Source: Candidatus Pelearchaeum sp. (GTDB lineage Archaea > Thermoproteota > Nitrososphaeria_A > Caldarchaeales > Caldarchaeaceae). Taken from it: a stretch of 22,493 nt of DNA. Below, piece by piece: positions 15,993 to 22,493 of this stretch. The stretch is taken from assembly GCA_015520425.1 (NCBI GenBank), contig WAQC01000035.1:1-22493 (forward strand), given 5' to 3'. The notes under the pieces are model-generated. The model saw nothing but the letters and a program-made list of their open reading frames with translations, was not told where the DNA came from and ran no database searches. Position numbers and translations under genes: made by a program. Within the stretch, counting starts at the first letter, position 1; each line of letters starts with the position of its first letter.

Positions 15993-17771
15993 ATGTTGTG
16001 GTGTATGCTGAGGGCCGAGCAGGCTGTAGAGACGTATTGGGCTAGGAAGCTTGAGGAGCTCAGGTCTAGGCGTGGGAAATGCTCCGAGATGTATAATTCT
16101 GCTTACATGGAGAAGATACACGAGGCTCTCAAGAGCTGGGAGGACAAAACTCTAAAGCCCTGGCTTGAGGGCTCGTGTGAGAGGAAGAAACGCTTTGTTA
16201 ATAGGAGTCAGATGGAGATAAAAACCATATACACTCCGCTTGATGTGGCTCACCAGGATTATCTAGGCGACCTTGGTTTTCCAGGCTCCCCACCCATGAC
16301 GCGCGGCGTTTATCCAAACATGTATCGCGGCAAGGTCTGGACTATGCGGCTCTTCTCAGGCTACGCCACACCTGAGGAGACGAATAGGCGCTTCAAGTAT
16401 CTGCTGGAGCATGGCGAGACGGGGCTGAGCATAGCTTTTGACATGCCAACCCTCTATGGCTATGACGCCGACCACCCTAGGGCTAAGGGCGAGGTGGGCA
16501 AGTGCGGCGTTAATGTATCGTCGTTGGAAGATATGGAGGTTCTCCTGAGCGGCATACCCTTGGATAAGGTCAGCACCTCCATGACGATTAACGCTCCAGC
16601 GGCGGTTATCCTAGCAATGTACATAGCTGTGGCGGAGAAGCAGGGGGTTCCGATAAACGTCCTACGCGGGACGACGCAGACGGATATTTTGAAGGAGTTT
16701 ATAGCGCAGAAGGAGTGGGCGTTCCCACCAGAGGCTCACCTGAGGATAATCCGCGATATGATGGTCTTCTGCACACGTAACATGCCTTACTGGCATTACA
16801 TCAGCATAAGCGGCTACCATATTCGCGAGGCTGGCGCTACGCCGCTTCAGGAGCTGGCATTCACGCTTGCCGATGGCTTCGCTTACGTTGAGCTGGGGCT
16901 TGAGGCTGGGCTGAAGGTTGACGAGTTCGTGCCGCGCTTCTCGTTCTTCTTTGACTGTGGTATTGAGTTCTTTGAGGAGATAGCGAAGTTTAGGGCTGCG
17001 CGGCGCATATGGGCTAAGGTCTTGAAGGAGAAGTACGGCGCTAGAAACCCGCGCTCCCTCATGCTACGCTTCCATACACAGACCTCTGGAGCCTCGCTAA
17101 CATGGCAGCAGCCCCTCAACAACATAATACGCACAGCCATAGAAGCGCTGGCAGCAGTACTTGGCGGGACGCAGTCGCTGCACACCAACGCGTATGACGA
17201 GGCGTGGGCGCTTCCAACGGAGGAGGCGGCGCTCATAGCCCTGAGAACCCAGCAGATAATCGCGGAGGAGACTGGGATAACAGACACAGTAGACCCGCTG
17301 GCTGGCTCTTACTATATTGAGTGGCTTACCGAGCAGATGGAGGAGGGGGTGTATAGGTATCTGGACCAGATTGAGAGGATGGGTGGGATTCTTGAGGCGA
17401 TAAAGAGCGGCTGGATACAGCGCGAGATACACGAGAGCGCCTATGCGCATAACATGGCTGTGAATAGCGGCGAGACTGTTATTGTTGGTGTGAATAAATA
17501 CGTGCATGAGGGCGAGAAGCCAATTAACATACTGAGGATTGATGAGAGGGTGGAGCTTCACCAGCGCGAGCGCCTCAAGCGGCTACGCGAGAAGCGGGAC
17601 GCCGCAGCAGTAAAGAACGCCCTTGAAAACCTCCGTAGAGTCTTTGAAGACCCCGACGCAAACTGCATGCCAGCGATAATAGATGCCGTTAAGAAGTATG
17701 CTACGCTGGGCGAGATAATGGACGTGGGGCGCGAGGTCTTCGGGACATGGCCAGAGCCCAGAATACTATGA
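15993..17771 (+). CDS. B12-dependent acyl-CoA mutase large subunit, isobutyryl-CoA mutase-type pocket
   Basis: A 592-residue (588 from ATG 16005) catalytic subunit of the methylmalonyl-CoA mutase family, a TIM barrel without the C-terminal B12 domain, so a separate small subunit is needed and is not in this window. Conserved landmarks are TRGVYPNMY (103-111), GLSIAFD (144-150), SISGYH with His276, and the C-terminal GETVIVGVNKY. The substrate pocket differs from methylmalonyl-CoA mutase: Tyr89 of the Propionibacterium enzyme is Phe121 here and Arg207 is Gln239. Those are the two changes that define isobutyryl-CoA mutase. Ala148 argues against 2-hydroxyisobutyryl-CoA mutase, which has Asp there. 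I infer isobutyryl-CoA/n-butyryl-CoA or a related rearrangement. An alpha/beta hydrolase gene follows seven bases later. Confidence 0.88.
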   Translation: MLWCMLRAEQAVETYWARKLEELRSRRGKCSEMYNSAYMEKIHEALKSWEDKTLKPWLEGSCERKKRFVNRSQMEIKTIYTPLDVAHQDYLGDLGFPGSPPMTRGVYPNMYRGKVWTMRLFSGYATPEETNRRFKYLLEHGETGLSIAFDMPTLYGYDADHPRAKGEVGKCGVNVSSLEDMEVLLSGIPLDKVSTSMTINAPAAVILAMYIAVAEKQGVPINVLRGTTQTDILKEFIAQKEWAFPPEAHLRIIRDMMVFCTRNMPYWHYISISGYHIREAGATPLQELAFTLADGFAYVELGLEAGLKVDEFVPRFSFFFDCGIEFFEEIAKFRAARRIWAKVLKEKYGARNPRSLMLRFHTQTSGASLTWQQPLNNIIRTAIEALAAVLGGTQSLHTNAYDEAWALPTEEAALIALRTQQIIAEETGITDTVDPLAGSYYIEWLTEQMEEGVYRYLDQIERMGGILEAIKSGWIQREIHESAYAHNMAVNSGETVIVGVNKYVHEGEKPINILRIDERVELHQRERLKRLREKRDAAAVKNALENLRRVFEDPDANCMPAIIDAVKKYATLGEIMDVGREVFGTWPEPRIL

Positions 17772-17778
17772 CGCGCCC

Positions 17779-18594
17779 ATGTACGTTGAGACTAGCGCTG
17801 GGAGGATAAACACAGTAATAACAGGTGTAGAAGGGCCTACTGTTGTTTTTCTTCATGGGATACCGACACACTCCTACCTGTGGCGCAACGTTGTAAGCTT
17901 ACTGCCCAGTTTTAAGACGATACTGATAGACCTGCTCGGCTATGGCTATTCTGACAAGCCCAGCGATAAGAGCCTCTCACTGGCCTCGCAGGCAGGTTAT
18001 GTAGCCGAGGTCTTGTCAAAGCTCGGTGTGGAGTCTGCGCATGTAGTTGGACACGACATCGGCGGAGGGGTAGCCCAGATACTCGCGGTGAGCAGGCCGG
18101 AGCTCGTCAAGTCCCTTGTCTTGATAGACTCGGCTGGTCTTGACTACTGGCCCATACCAGAGATAGCGCGGCTGAAAGACCCTGCGTGGGATAGGATTGT
18201 GGAGAGGATAGACCTGCGGGAGGGGTTTATGCGTGGTTTCATGAAGGGGATGGTGCGGAAAGAGAGGGTTGGCGAGGAGCTGGTGGGCGAGTATGTTAGG
18301 CCCTTCGCCGACCTGGAGGGGCGGCGCGCATACCTGAGAGCCGCACGCGCCCTGGATTTCCGCGACACGATGAGGATAGCTGATGACCTAAAGAAGCTGG
18401 AGAAGCCAGCCCTGCTCATCTGGGGAAGCGAAGACGAATACCTACCGCCGCGCAGAGGAGAGCAGCTTAAACAAGCAATTAAAGACGCCAAGCTAATCCT
18501 ACTCAGCGACGCTGGGCATTTCTCACCAGAAGACCAGCCAGAAGCGATAGCAGCGATAATACGCGGCTACATAGAGATTCTGGAGAGAAGATAA
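17779..18594 (+). CDS. Alpha/beta hydrolase with Asp nucleophile
   Basis: A 271-residue alpha/beta-hydrolase fold enzyme. The oxyanion region HGIPTHSYLW is at 26-35. The nucleophile elbow reads GHDIGG at 91-96, so the nucleophile is Asp93, as in haloalkane dehalogenases and epoxide hydrolases, not Ser as in esterases. The acid is probably Asp219 (GSEDEYLPP) and the base His247 (AGHFSPE). A cap domain fits residues about 125-195. The gene starts seven bases after the mutase stop and must be co-transcribed with it. The substrate is unknown: an epoxide, halogenated compound or ester-like intermediate is possible. Confidence 0.85.
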   Translation: MYVETSAGRINTVITGVEGPTVVFLHGIPTHSYLWRNVVSLLPSFKTILIDLLGYGYSDKPSDKSLSLASQAGYVAEVLSKLGVESAHVVGHDIGGGVAQILAVSRPELVKSLVLIDSAGLDYWPIPEIARLKDPAWDRIVERIDLREGFMRGFMKGMVRKERVGEELVGEYVRPFADLEGRRAYLRAARALDFRDTMRIADDLKKLEKPALLIWGSEDEYLPPRRGEQLKQAIKDAKLILLSDAGHFSPEDQPEAIAAIIRGYIEILERR

Positions 18595-18602
18595 ACAGCG
18601 CT

Positions 18603-19214
18603 CTACGTGGTGTTGCTCTTTTTCCGTATCTTCTGCTTAAAAGCCTCCAGACATTCGGGGCTTGAGAAATAGTAGCGGCCACCATCAATATACTCAACTA
18701 TAGGTCTCTCCACAATCAGGGCTTTACAGAAGTCGCACCTCACGTTTAGCGCCATATCCTCGTTGAGCAGCGGGCTAGTCTCCTCCTTATGAGTATCCAT
18801 GACCACTAGACACTCCACATCATCCAGCCCGTCTATATGCGATAGTTTATTGGATATGAATGACGTGACCTCGTGTAGGCCGTTTACCTCTATGACCGCC
18901 ATCAGGCTATACTTCCCGCTTACGGTATGCAGCTCGCGTACCTCCTCTATCGCGGCCAGCTTCTCCGCTGTGGATGCTAGAGCCTGTGGAGCGACCTTGA
19001 TAAGAAGCACAGCCCTAGTCTTCTCCAACAGCTTAGCCCTATCTATAACGGCGGTAAACCTCTTTATCACCCCAAGCTCCTGCAACCTCTCCAGACGCGA
19101 CTTAACGGTTGGAATGCTCACATGAAGCTTCTCCGCTATGTCCTTATACTGCGCCCTCCCATCTTCAAGAACAATCTTCAATATCTCCACATCAAGCCTA
19201 TCAAGCTTAACCAT
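18603..19214 (-). CDS. Lrp/AsnC-family regulator with TRASH metal-sensing domain (CopR-like)
   Basis: A 203-residue transcription factor. Residues 1-55 are a winged helix-turn-helix of the Lrp/AsnC type (recognition helix near HVSIPTVKSRLERL). Residues 60-140 resemble the Lrp ligand/oligomer domain. Residues 158-193 form a TRASH domain with Cys160-x2-Cys163, Tyr-Tyr-Phe-Ser-Ser and Cys188. This architecture is that of archaeal CopR-type sensors of copper and other soft metals. Its position next to MerA and a Cys-Cys membrane protein suggests it senses mercury or a similar thiol-seeking metal here; that is inference. It is the last of three leftward genes, 73 bases after the thioredoxin gene, with a possible promoter of its own (TATA-like sequence near 19253-19262). 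Confidence 0.9.
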   Translation of the reverse strand: MVKLDRLDVEILKIVLEDGRAQYKDIAEKLHVSIPTVKSRLERLQELGVIKRFTAVIDRAKLLEKTRAVLLIKVAPQALASTAEKLAAIEEVRELHTVSGKYSLMAVIEVNGLHEVTSFISNKLSHIDGLDDVECLVVMDTHKEETSPLLNEDMALNVRCDFCKALIVERPIVEYIDGGRYYFSSPECLEAFKQKIRKKSNTT

Positions 19215-19252
19215 GATGCCGAATCCTCTAAATCCCTCCTAATATCTCCCAT

Positions 19253-19262
19253 GAGATAAAAA
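19253..19262 (-). promoter_or_regulatory. TATA-like box before the TRASH regulator
   Basis: On the minus strand this reads TTTTTATCTC, 39-48 bases before the regulator ATG, leaving room for a short leader with a purine-rich GGAGGG at about 19235-19240. It suggests the regulator can be transcribed separately from the two upstream genes. Confidence 0.35.
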
Positions 19263-19287
19263 CATACATCCCAGGAGGATACTTACG

Positions 19288-19998
19288 CTAGCCCGCAGCT
19301 TTCTGCAAGGCGTATCTAAGGAGAGTAGAAGATACGGGGCCATCGCTCCTAAGTAGTATCCTCCCATCAGGCCCTATCACGAAGGTCGTATCTACGTAGC
19401 GGAGCTGATAGAGCTTGGTAAGCCCATAGTCATCCATTACTAGTATCCATGAGTCAGAGCCGTAGGATGATATGAAGCGTGTTAGGTCTTTTTCAGTTTC
19501 GGGTGGAGGGGCTCCAGGCTTGTTGAGAAGCCCCAAATCCTTCAGGATGGACTCCGTCCACATATCCACAACTATAACAACCGTATCCTGGTCTTGGTTA
19601 TCTCTAATTATTGGCCCTACGACGGCGCATGAGGGGCACCAGACAGCCATAAACCAGAGCACCACCTTCTTTCCCCTGAAGTTTGAAAGGGAAATCTCCT
19701 CTCCATCTACTGTGCGAGCATTGAAATCGGGTGCCAACATTCCCTCCTGCGGCCCTTCTCCGCTCTGTTTTGTGTAGCTCGTTAAAACGGTGAAAGCATT
19801 CGCAGAACCGCTGCTGGCTGTCTGATTCTGAAATGCTACCAGCAGGATTGCCATCACTACTAGAGCAGCTATTGTAGCTGGCGCTAGCCTACGGGCAAGG
19901 TAATATTGACGATGCTTGTTCTTTACATGCTGCTTTAACGCGCGCTCAGAGTGGAAAACGCTTCCACACCTGTTACAGCGTATCTTCCCTCTCTTCAT
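19288..19998 (-). CDS. Membrane-anchored thioredoxin-like protein with N-terminal C2H2 zinc finger
   Basis: A 236-residue three-part protein. Residues 8-29 form a classical C2H2 finger (Cys8-x2-Cys11-x12-His24-x4-His29). A single hydrophobic helix at about 38-56 follows a basic patch, so the finger should be cytoplasmic. Residues 85-236 are a TlpA/AhpC-TSA-type thioredoxin domain outside the membrane, with the redox motif Cys121-Pro-Ser-Cys124 after the usual WFMAVW. The Pro normally preceding the Thr-Phe strand near the active site (cis-Pro) is Asp here (VDTTFVIG), which may alter substrate handling. The start overlaps the upstream membrane protein gene by 26 bases, so the two are translationally linked. 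A role in thiol redox or metal handling at the cell surface is inferred. Confidence 0.85.
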   Translation of the reverse strand: MKRGKIRCNRCGSVFHSERALKQHVKNKHRQYYLARRLAPATIAALVVMAILLVAFQNQTASSGSANAFTVLTSYTKQSGEGPQEGMLAPDFNARTVDGEEISLSNFRGKKVVLWFMAVWCPSCAVVGPIIRDNQDQDTVVIVVDMWTESILKDLGLLNKPGAPPPETEKDLTRFISSYGSDSWILVMDDYGLTKLYQLRYVDTTFVIGPDGRILLRSDGPVSSTLLRYALQKAAG

Positions 19999-20566
19999 GA
20001 AGCCTCACTACGCTCCTATATCTTAGGAATAGGTTTAGGGCTAGTATAGTGGCAGCAAATATCGTCAGCAGCCTGCCATAGGGTAGGAAGACGCCAGACC
20101 ATAACCCGCCAGCCCCCACCGCAAACAACAGAGTGAATACTAGTCCGCTTCCACAGCAGGAGAAGACGGAGAAGAAAGAAGGCACAACAGCTAGAAATGG
20201 CGCTTTACCATTGGCTCTCCTACAGACAGCATAGCGTAAGCTATAGGCCATCACCGCCATATTCAGGCTGAACAACACCGTAAGAACAGCTACAGCTAAT
20301 GCGGCCTCCAAGTTTATTGAAAATATCCAATACTTGTCTAGGTAGATGACCAGCCAGGGTACCTGGCCTATTGGGCCTTCAAGTATGAGCTCGTAGCTTG
20401 GTGTTGGGAAGTCTTCTGGAAGCGGGTTAGGGGATGCGGCGATTATCCCGATGCCGAACGCATATGCTATGAAGAACGCAACCGCTGACAGGGCTGCATA
20501 TACCTTACAGCGCCTAAAGCTCATGACAAGCCTGATGAACGATAGAAAACCAGCAACAGCGGCCAT
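19973..20566 (-). CDS. Four-helix membrane protein with MerT-like Cys-Cys helix
   Basis: A 197-residue membrane protein with four helices (about 22-44, 84-107, 126-150, 158-182). The third helix contains Ser-Cys137-Cys138-Gly-Ser-Gly-Leu-Val, followed by Gly-Ala-Gly-Gly-Leu-Trp and, after a short loop, Pro-Tyr-x-Arg. MerT, the bacterial mercuric ion importer, has the same order: a Cys-Cys pair in a helix, Leu-Val, Gly-x-x-Gly-x-Trp, then Tyr-Arg-Pro before the next helix. I read this as a MerT-like module with an extra N-terminal helical pair; overall identity looks low, and membrane redox partners of thioredoxins are an alternative. It is first in the leftward unit, overlaps the thioredoxin gene by 26 bases, and is divergent from merA. 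Confidence 0.7.
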   Translation of the reverse strand: MAAVAGFLSFIRLVMSFRRCKVYAALSAVAFFIAYAFGIGIIAASPNPLPEDFPTPSYELILEGPIGQVPWLVIYLDKYWIFSINLEAALAVAVLTVLFSLNMAVMAYSLRYAVCRRANGKAPFLAVVPSFFSVFSCCGSGLVFTLLFAVGAGGLWSGVFLPYGRLLTIFAATILALNLFLRYRSVVRLHEEREDTL

Positions 20567-20823
20567 AGTGTCTAGATGTATCTTAAATAGCCTTAATAGA
20601 TTAAAATTTCGGCTTAACGACTTAAGATATACTGCGTATTTTATTGCGCTCTGCTCTAAGAAATTAATAAAGCTTGCATGTAGGGGATTTACTTAGTTTA
20701 ACTAAATTGGCGTAATAGTACGGTTGTATTAATGTTTAGGAGCGGCTTCTTTCTATGGTTTAATGGTTTTCGTCAAATAGTAGTATAGCTAGGATATACT
20801 TGTTAAGAGTGTGGTGTTGAGGT
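20567..20823. promoter_or_regulatory. Divergent control region between the Cys-Cys membrane protein and merA
   Basis: This 257-base AT-rich gap has no gene. A rightward TATA-like box (GATATACT, 20793-20800) lies 27 bases from its centre to the merA ATG. A leftward box at about 20592-20599 lies about 30 bases before the membrane protein ATG. Two inverted repeats stand out: CTTAA-4-TTAAG at 20613-20626, next to the leftward box, and TTAGTT-1-AACTAA at 20693-20705. Either could be an operator for the TRASH regulator. Assignments are by pattern only. Confidence 0.45.
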
Positions 20824-22242
20824 ATGAAGCGTTATGATTATGCGATAGTTGGTGGTGGGGCGGCTGGTTTCTCGGCCGCTATCAAGCTCTCGGAGCTAAC
20901 GGAGGGTAAGGCTTCCATAGCGTTGGTTAATCATGGGAAGCTTGGCGGCACATGCGTTAATGTTGGCTGCGTCCCTTCAAAATACTTGATAGAGGCTGCC
21001 AAGCTTTATCACGAGGGTAGGGAGAGCCGTTTCCCAGGCGTAGGGGTATCAACTAGGCTTGACTTCAAGACCTTGATGGATGAGCTTAGACGTTTTGTAG
21101 CCCAGCTACGCTCAGAGAAGTATGAGCAGGTTCTACAGCACTATGGTAATGTTGAGGTTTTCCATGGCAAGGCTAGCTTCACAAGTAACGGAACGCTCCA
21201 AATCGCGGCTGATGGCCAGCAGCTTGAGGTGGCTGCGGAGAAGTATCTAATTTCCACTGGCTCGCGGCCTGTTCCCCCACCCATAGAGGGAATCAACAAA
21301 GCAGGATACCTAGACTCTGATAGGATATGGTCTCTTGAGGAGCAGCCAGAGTCTATGCTCGTCATAGGCGCTGGAGCCATAGGGCTTGAGATAGGCCAAG
21401 CCATGCTACGGCTTGGAACTAGGATACACCTCGTAGAGGTTGTGGACAGAATACTACCAGGCGCAGAGCCTGAGATATCCGATACCCTATACAGGGTTCT
21501 AAAGCGGGAGGGTATGGATATTCATCTTAAGACGCGAATCTCGCGGATAGCTGCGGATAATGGGCGGAAGAGGGTTAGCATACTAACGCATGAGGGGGAG
21601 AAGTCCATCGTGGTTGATGAGATTCTAGTCGCTACGGGCAGGAGAGCCAATACAGACTATCTGAACTTGGATAAGGTCGGTGTAGAGCTTGATGGTAGGG
21701 GGTTTGTGAAGGTTGACGCTGGTATGAGGACGTCAAACCCAAGGATATATGCTGCTGGCGATGTAATCTCCAAGAAGCTCATGCTTGAGACGCTCTCAGC
21801 CCGCGAGGGCGTCGTGGCAGCGATAAACATGACAGGCGGCCGCGCTACTATGGACTACTCCGCGGTGCCAGTAGTAACATTCACCGAGCCACAGGCGGCA
21901 TTCGTGGGGATGAGCGAGCAGGAGGTCTCGGAGAAATACGGCGCATGCGCATGTAGGATTCTCAAGATGGAGGAAATACCGAAGGCGAGGATAACACGTA
22001 ATACTGAGGGGCTCATCAAGATAGTGATACATCCTCACACGGGTAAGATAGCTGGGGTGCACGCCCTCTCAGCAAACGCTGCAGAATACATAATCGCAGC
22101 CGCGTATATGCTGAAGACAGGCCAGAGTGTAGAGGATGTCATAGACACGATTCACGTCTTCCCATCATTCGCCGAGTCCATGAAGCTGGCCGCGACAGCG
22201 TTCATAAGGCCAGTTGAGCTAATGCCATGCTGCATGGAGTAA
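20824..22242 (+). CDS. merA: Mercuric reductase MerA
   Basis: A 472-residue FAD-dependent pyridine nucleotide-disulfide oxidoreductase reducing Hg(II) to Hg(0) with NAD(P)H in the cytoplasm. The FAD motif GGGAAG is at 10-15, the redox-active Cys44-Val-Asn-Val-Gly-Cys49 in GTCVNVGCVPSK, the NAD(P) motif GAGAIG at 182-187, and the dimerisation domain from about 350. MerA is separated from lipoamide dehydrogenase by the C-terminal vicinal pair, here Cys469-Cys470 (PCCME), matching the SCCAG ending of Tn501 MerA. Tyr162 fits the active-site Tyr264 of that enzyme; the second Tyr (605) is not evident, the site reading FPSFAE. There is no N-terminal MerP-like domain, as in many archaeal MerA. It is divergent from a TRASH-regulator unit. 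Confidence 0.92.
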   Translation: MKRYDYAIVGGGAAGFSAAIKLSELTEGKASIALVNHGKLGGTCVNVGCVPSKYLIEAAKLYHEGRESRFPGVGVSTRLDFKTLMDELRRFVAQLRSEKYEQVLQHYGNVEVFHGKASFTSNGTLQIAADGQQLEVAAEKYLISTGSRPVPPPIEGINKAGYLDSDRIWSLEEQPESMLVIGAGAIGLEIGQAMLRLGTRIHLVEVVDRILPGAEPEISDTLYRVLKREGMDIHLKTRISRIAADNGRKRVSILTHEGEKSIVVDEILVATGRRANTDYLNLDKVGVELDGRGFVKVDAGMRTSNPRIYAAGDVISKKLMLETLSAREGVVAAINMTGGRATMDYSAVPVVTFTEPQAAFVGMSEQEVSEKYGACACRILKMEEIPKARITRNTEGLIKIVIHPHTGKIAGVHALSANAAEYIIAAAYMLKTGQSVEDVIDTIHVFPSFAESMKLAATAFIRPVELMPCCME

Positions 22243-22248
22243 ATAATC

Positions 22249-22493
22249 CTAGCTCTCAATACTTTCTTGAGAGAACCTCTCCATCCTACTAATCTCCGCC
22301 TGCCCAACATCGGCGTCTAGTTTCTTATAACAATCAAGAACATCCCCGCGGTCTCGCTCGGTCATCAAACGCTCACCCATCGGAAAGAACATTAGCTCCT
22401 CCTTGTTTATGTGCTGTCGTATCAACTCAATATACTCCCTACACAGCTCTAGAATTTTCCGAGCATCAGCCATGCCTTTCTCATACTCGCTTA
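22249..22493 (-). CDS. Hemerythrin-like HHE domain protein, 5' end beyond the window
   Basis: The visible 3' part reads from the right edge (no stop in frame through 22493) to a stop at 22249, about 80 residues. It contains IRQHINKEELMFFPM, the second His-Glu helix of HHE hemerythrin-like domains that bind a di-iron site. An internal ATG at 22473 should not be taken as the start, because the frame stays open and the first HHE helices are missing. The gene ends six bases from the merA stop, tail to tail. Such proteins often take part in oxygen, NO or metal/iron-sulfur stress; the role here is unknown. Confidence 0.75.
   Translation of the reverse strand, partial: SEYEKGMADARKILELCREYIELIRQHINKEELMFFPMGERLMTERDRGDVLDCYKKLDADVGQAEISRMERFSQESIES

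Noticed and set aside
16883..17561. Long antisense open frames (134 and 154 residues) inside the mutase gene
   Set aside because: They lie wholly within a clearly conserved enzyme and lack any recognisable domain; they are frame shadows caused by codon bias.
20824..22242. Reading this gene as dihydrolipoamide dehydrogenase
   Set aside because: The C-terminal Cys469-Cys470 pair and the FPSFAE segment in place of the HPTxxE active-site histidine fit MerA and not lipoamide dehydrogenase.
22249..22473. A complete 74-residue gene starting at ATG 22473
   Set aside because: The frame stays open to the window edge, and the first half of the HHE domain is missing, so it is a 5'-truncated view of a longer gene.

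Overview
This 22.5 kb window looks archaeal, most likely a thermophilic member of the Thermoproteota or a related deep lineage. The evidence is indirect: several genes have AT-rich TATA-like boxes about 25-30 bases before the start codon (leaderless style), GTG and TTG starts are common, Ile is mostly ATA and Arg often AGG/AGA, and there are archaeal-type proteins (a PriS-like primase, an Lrp-TRASH metal regulator, a C2H2 finger on a membrane thioredoxin). I cannot name a species. No rRNA, tRNA, CRISPR or insertion sequence was recognised, and no stretch above 300 bases lacks a gene.

Left part (1-8187). A partial leftward gene at the edge is followed by a tiny Cys-rich protein with two desulforedoxin-like repeats, an MFS transporter and a CopD-like membrane protein. 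Next is a leftward pair: a divergent archaeo-eukaryotic primase and an endonuclease IV/sugar isomerase-type TIM barrel. Rightward genes then encode a 3-hydroxyisobutyrate dehydrogenase family enzyme, an extended SDR epimerase/dehydratase, an acyl-CoA synthetase-like protein whose P-loop is eroded and whose C-terminal lysine segment is missing, and a small zinc ribbon.

Middle part (8184-18594). A complete branched-chain amino acid-type (Liv) ABC importer is split between two strands: livM and livH leftward; the Tat-exported binding protein, livF and livG rightward. A nucleotidyltransferase gene with a one-base frameshift lies between livF and livG. Downstream are a long-chain-type acyl-CoA synthetase, a B12-dependent acyl-CoA mutase large subunit and an alpha/beta hydrolase with an Asp nucleophile. 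The mutase would be called methylmalonyl-CoA mutase by similarity, but its substrate-pocket residues (Phe121, Ala148, Gln239) match isobutyryl-CoA mutase. Together these genes suggest import of a small branched acid or amino acid, CoA activation, and carbon-skeleton rearrangement.

Right part (18603-22493). A metal/thiol locus: a leftward group of a four-helix membrane protein with a MerT-like Cys-Cys helix, a zinc finger-membrane anchor-thioredoxin fusion, and an Lrp-type regulator with a TRASH metal-sensing domain. It is divergent from a mercuric reductase (MerA) that keeps both its redox Cys pair and its C-terminal vicinal Cys pair. A hemerythrin-like protein runs off the right edge. I infer an archaeal mercury (or soft metal) resistance module built from parts unlike the bacterial mer operon; this is the most interesting system in the window.
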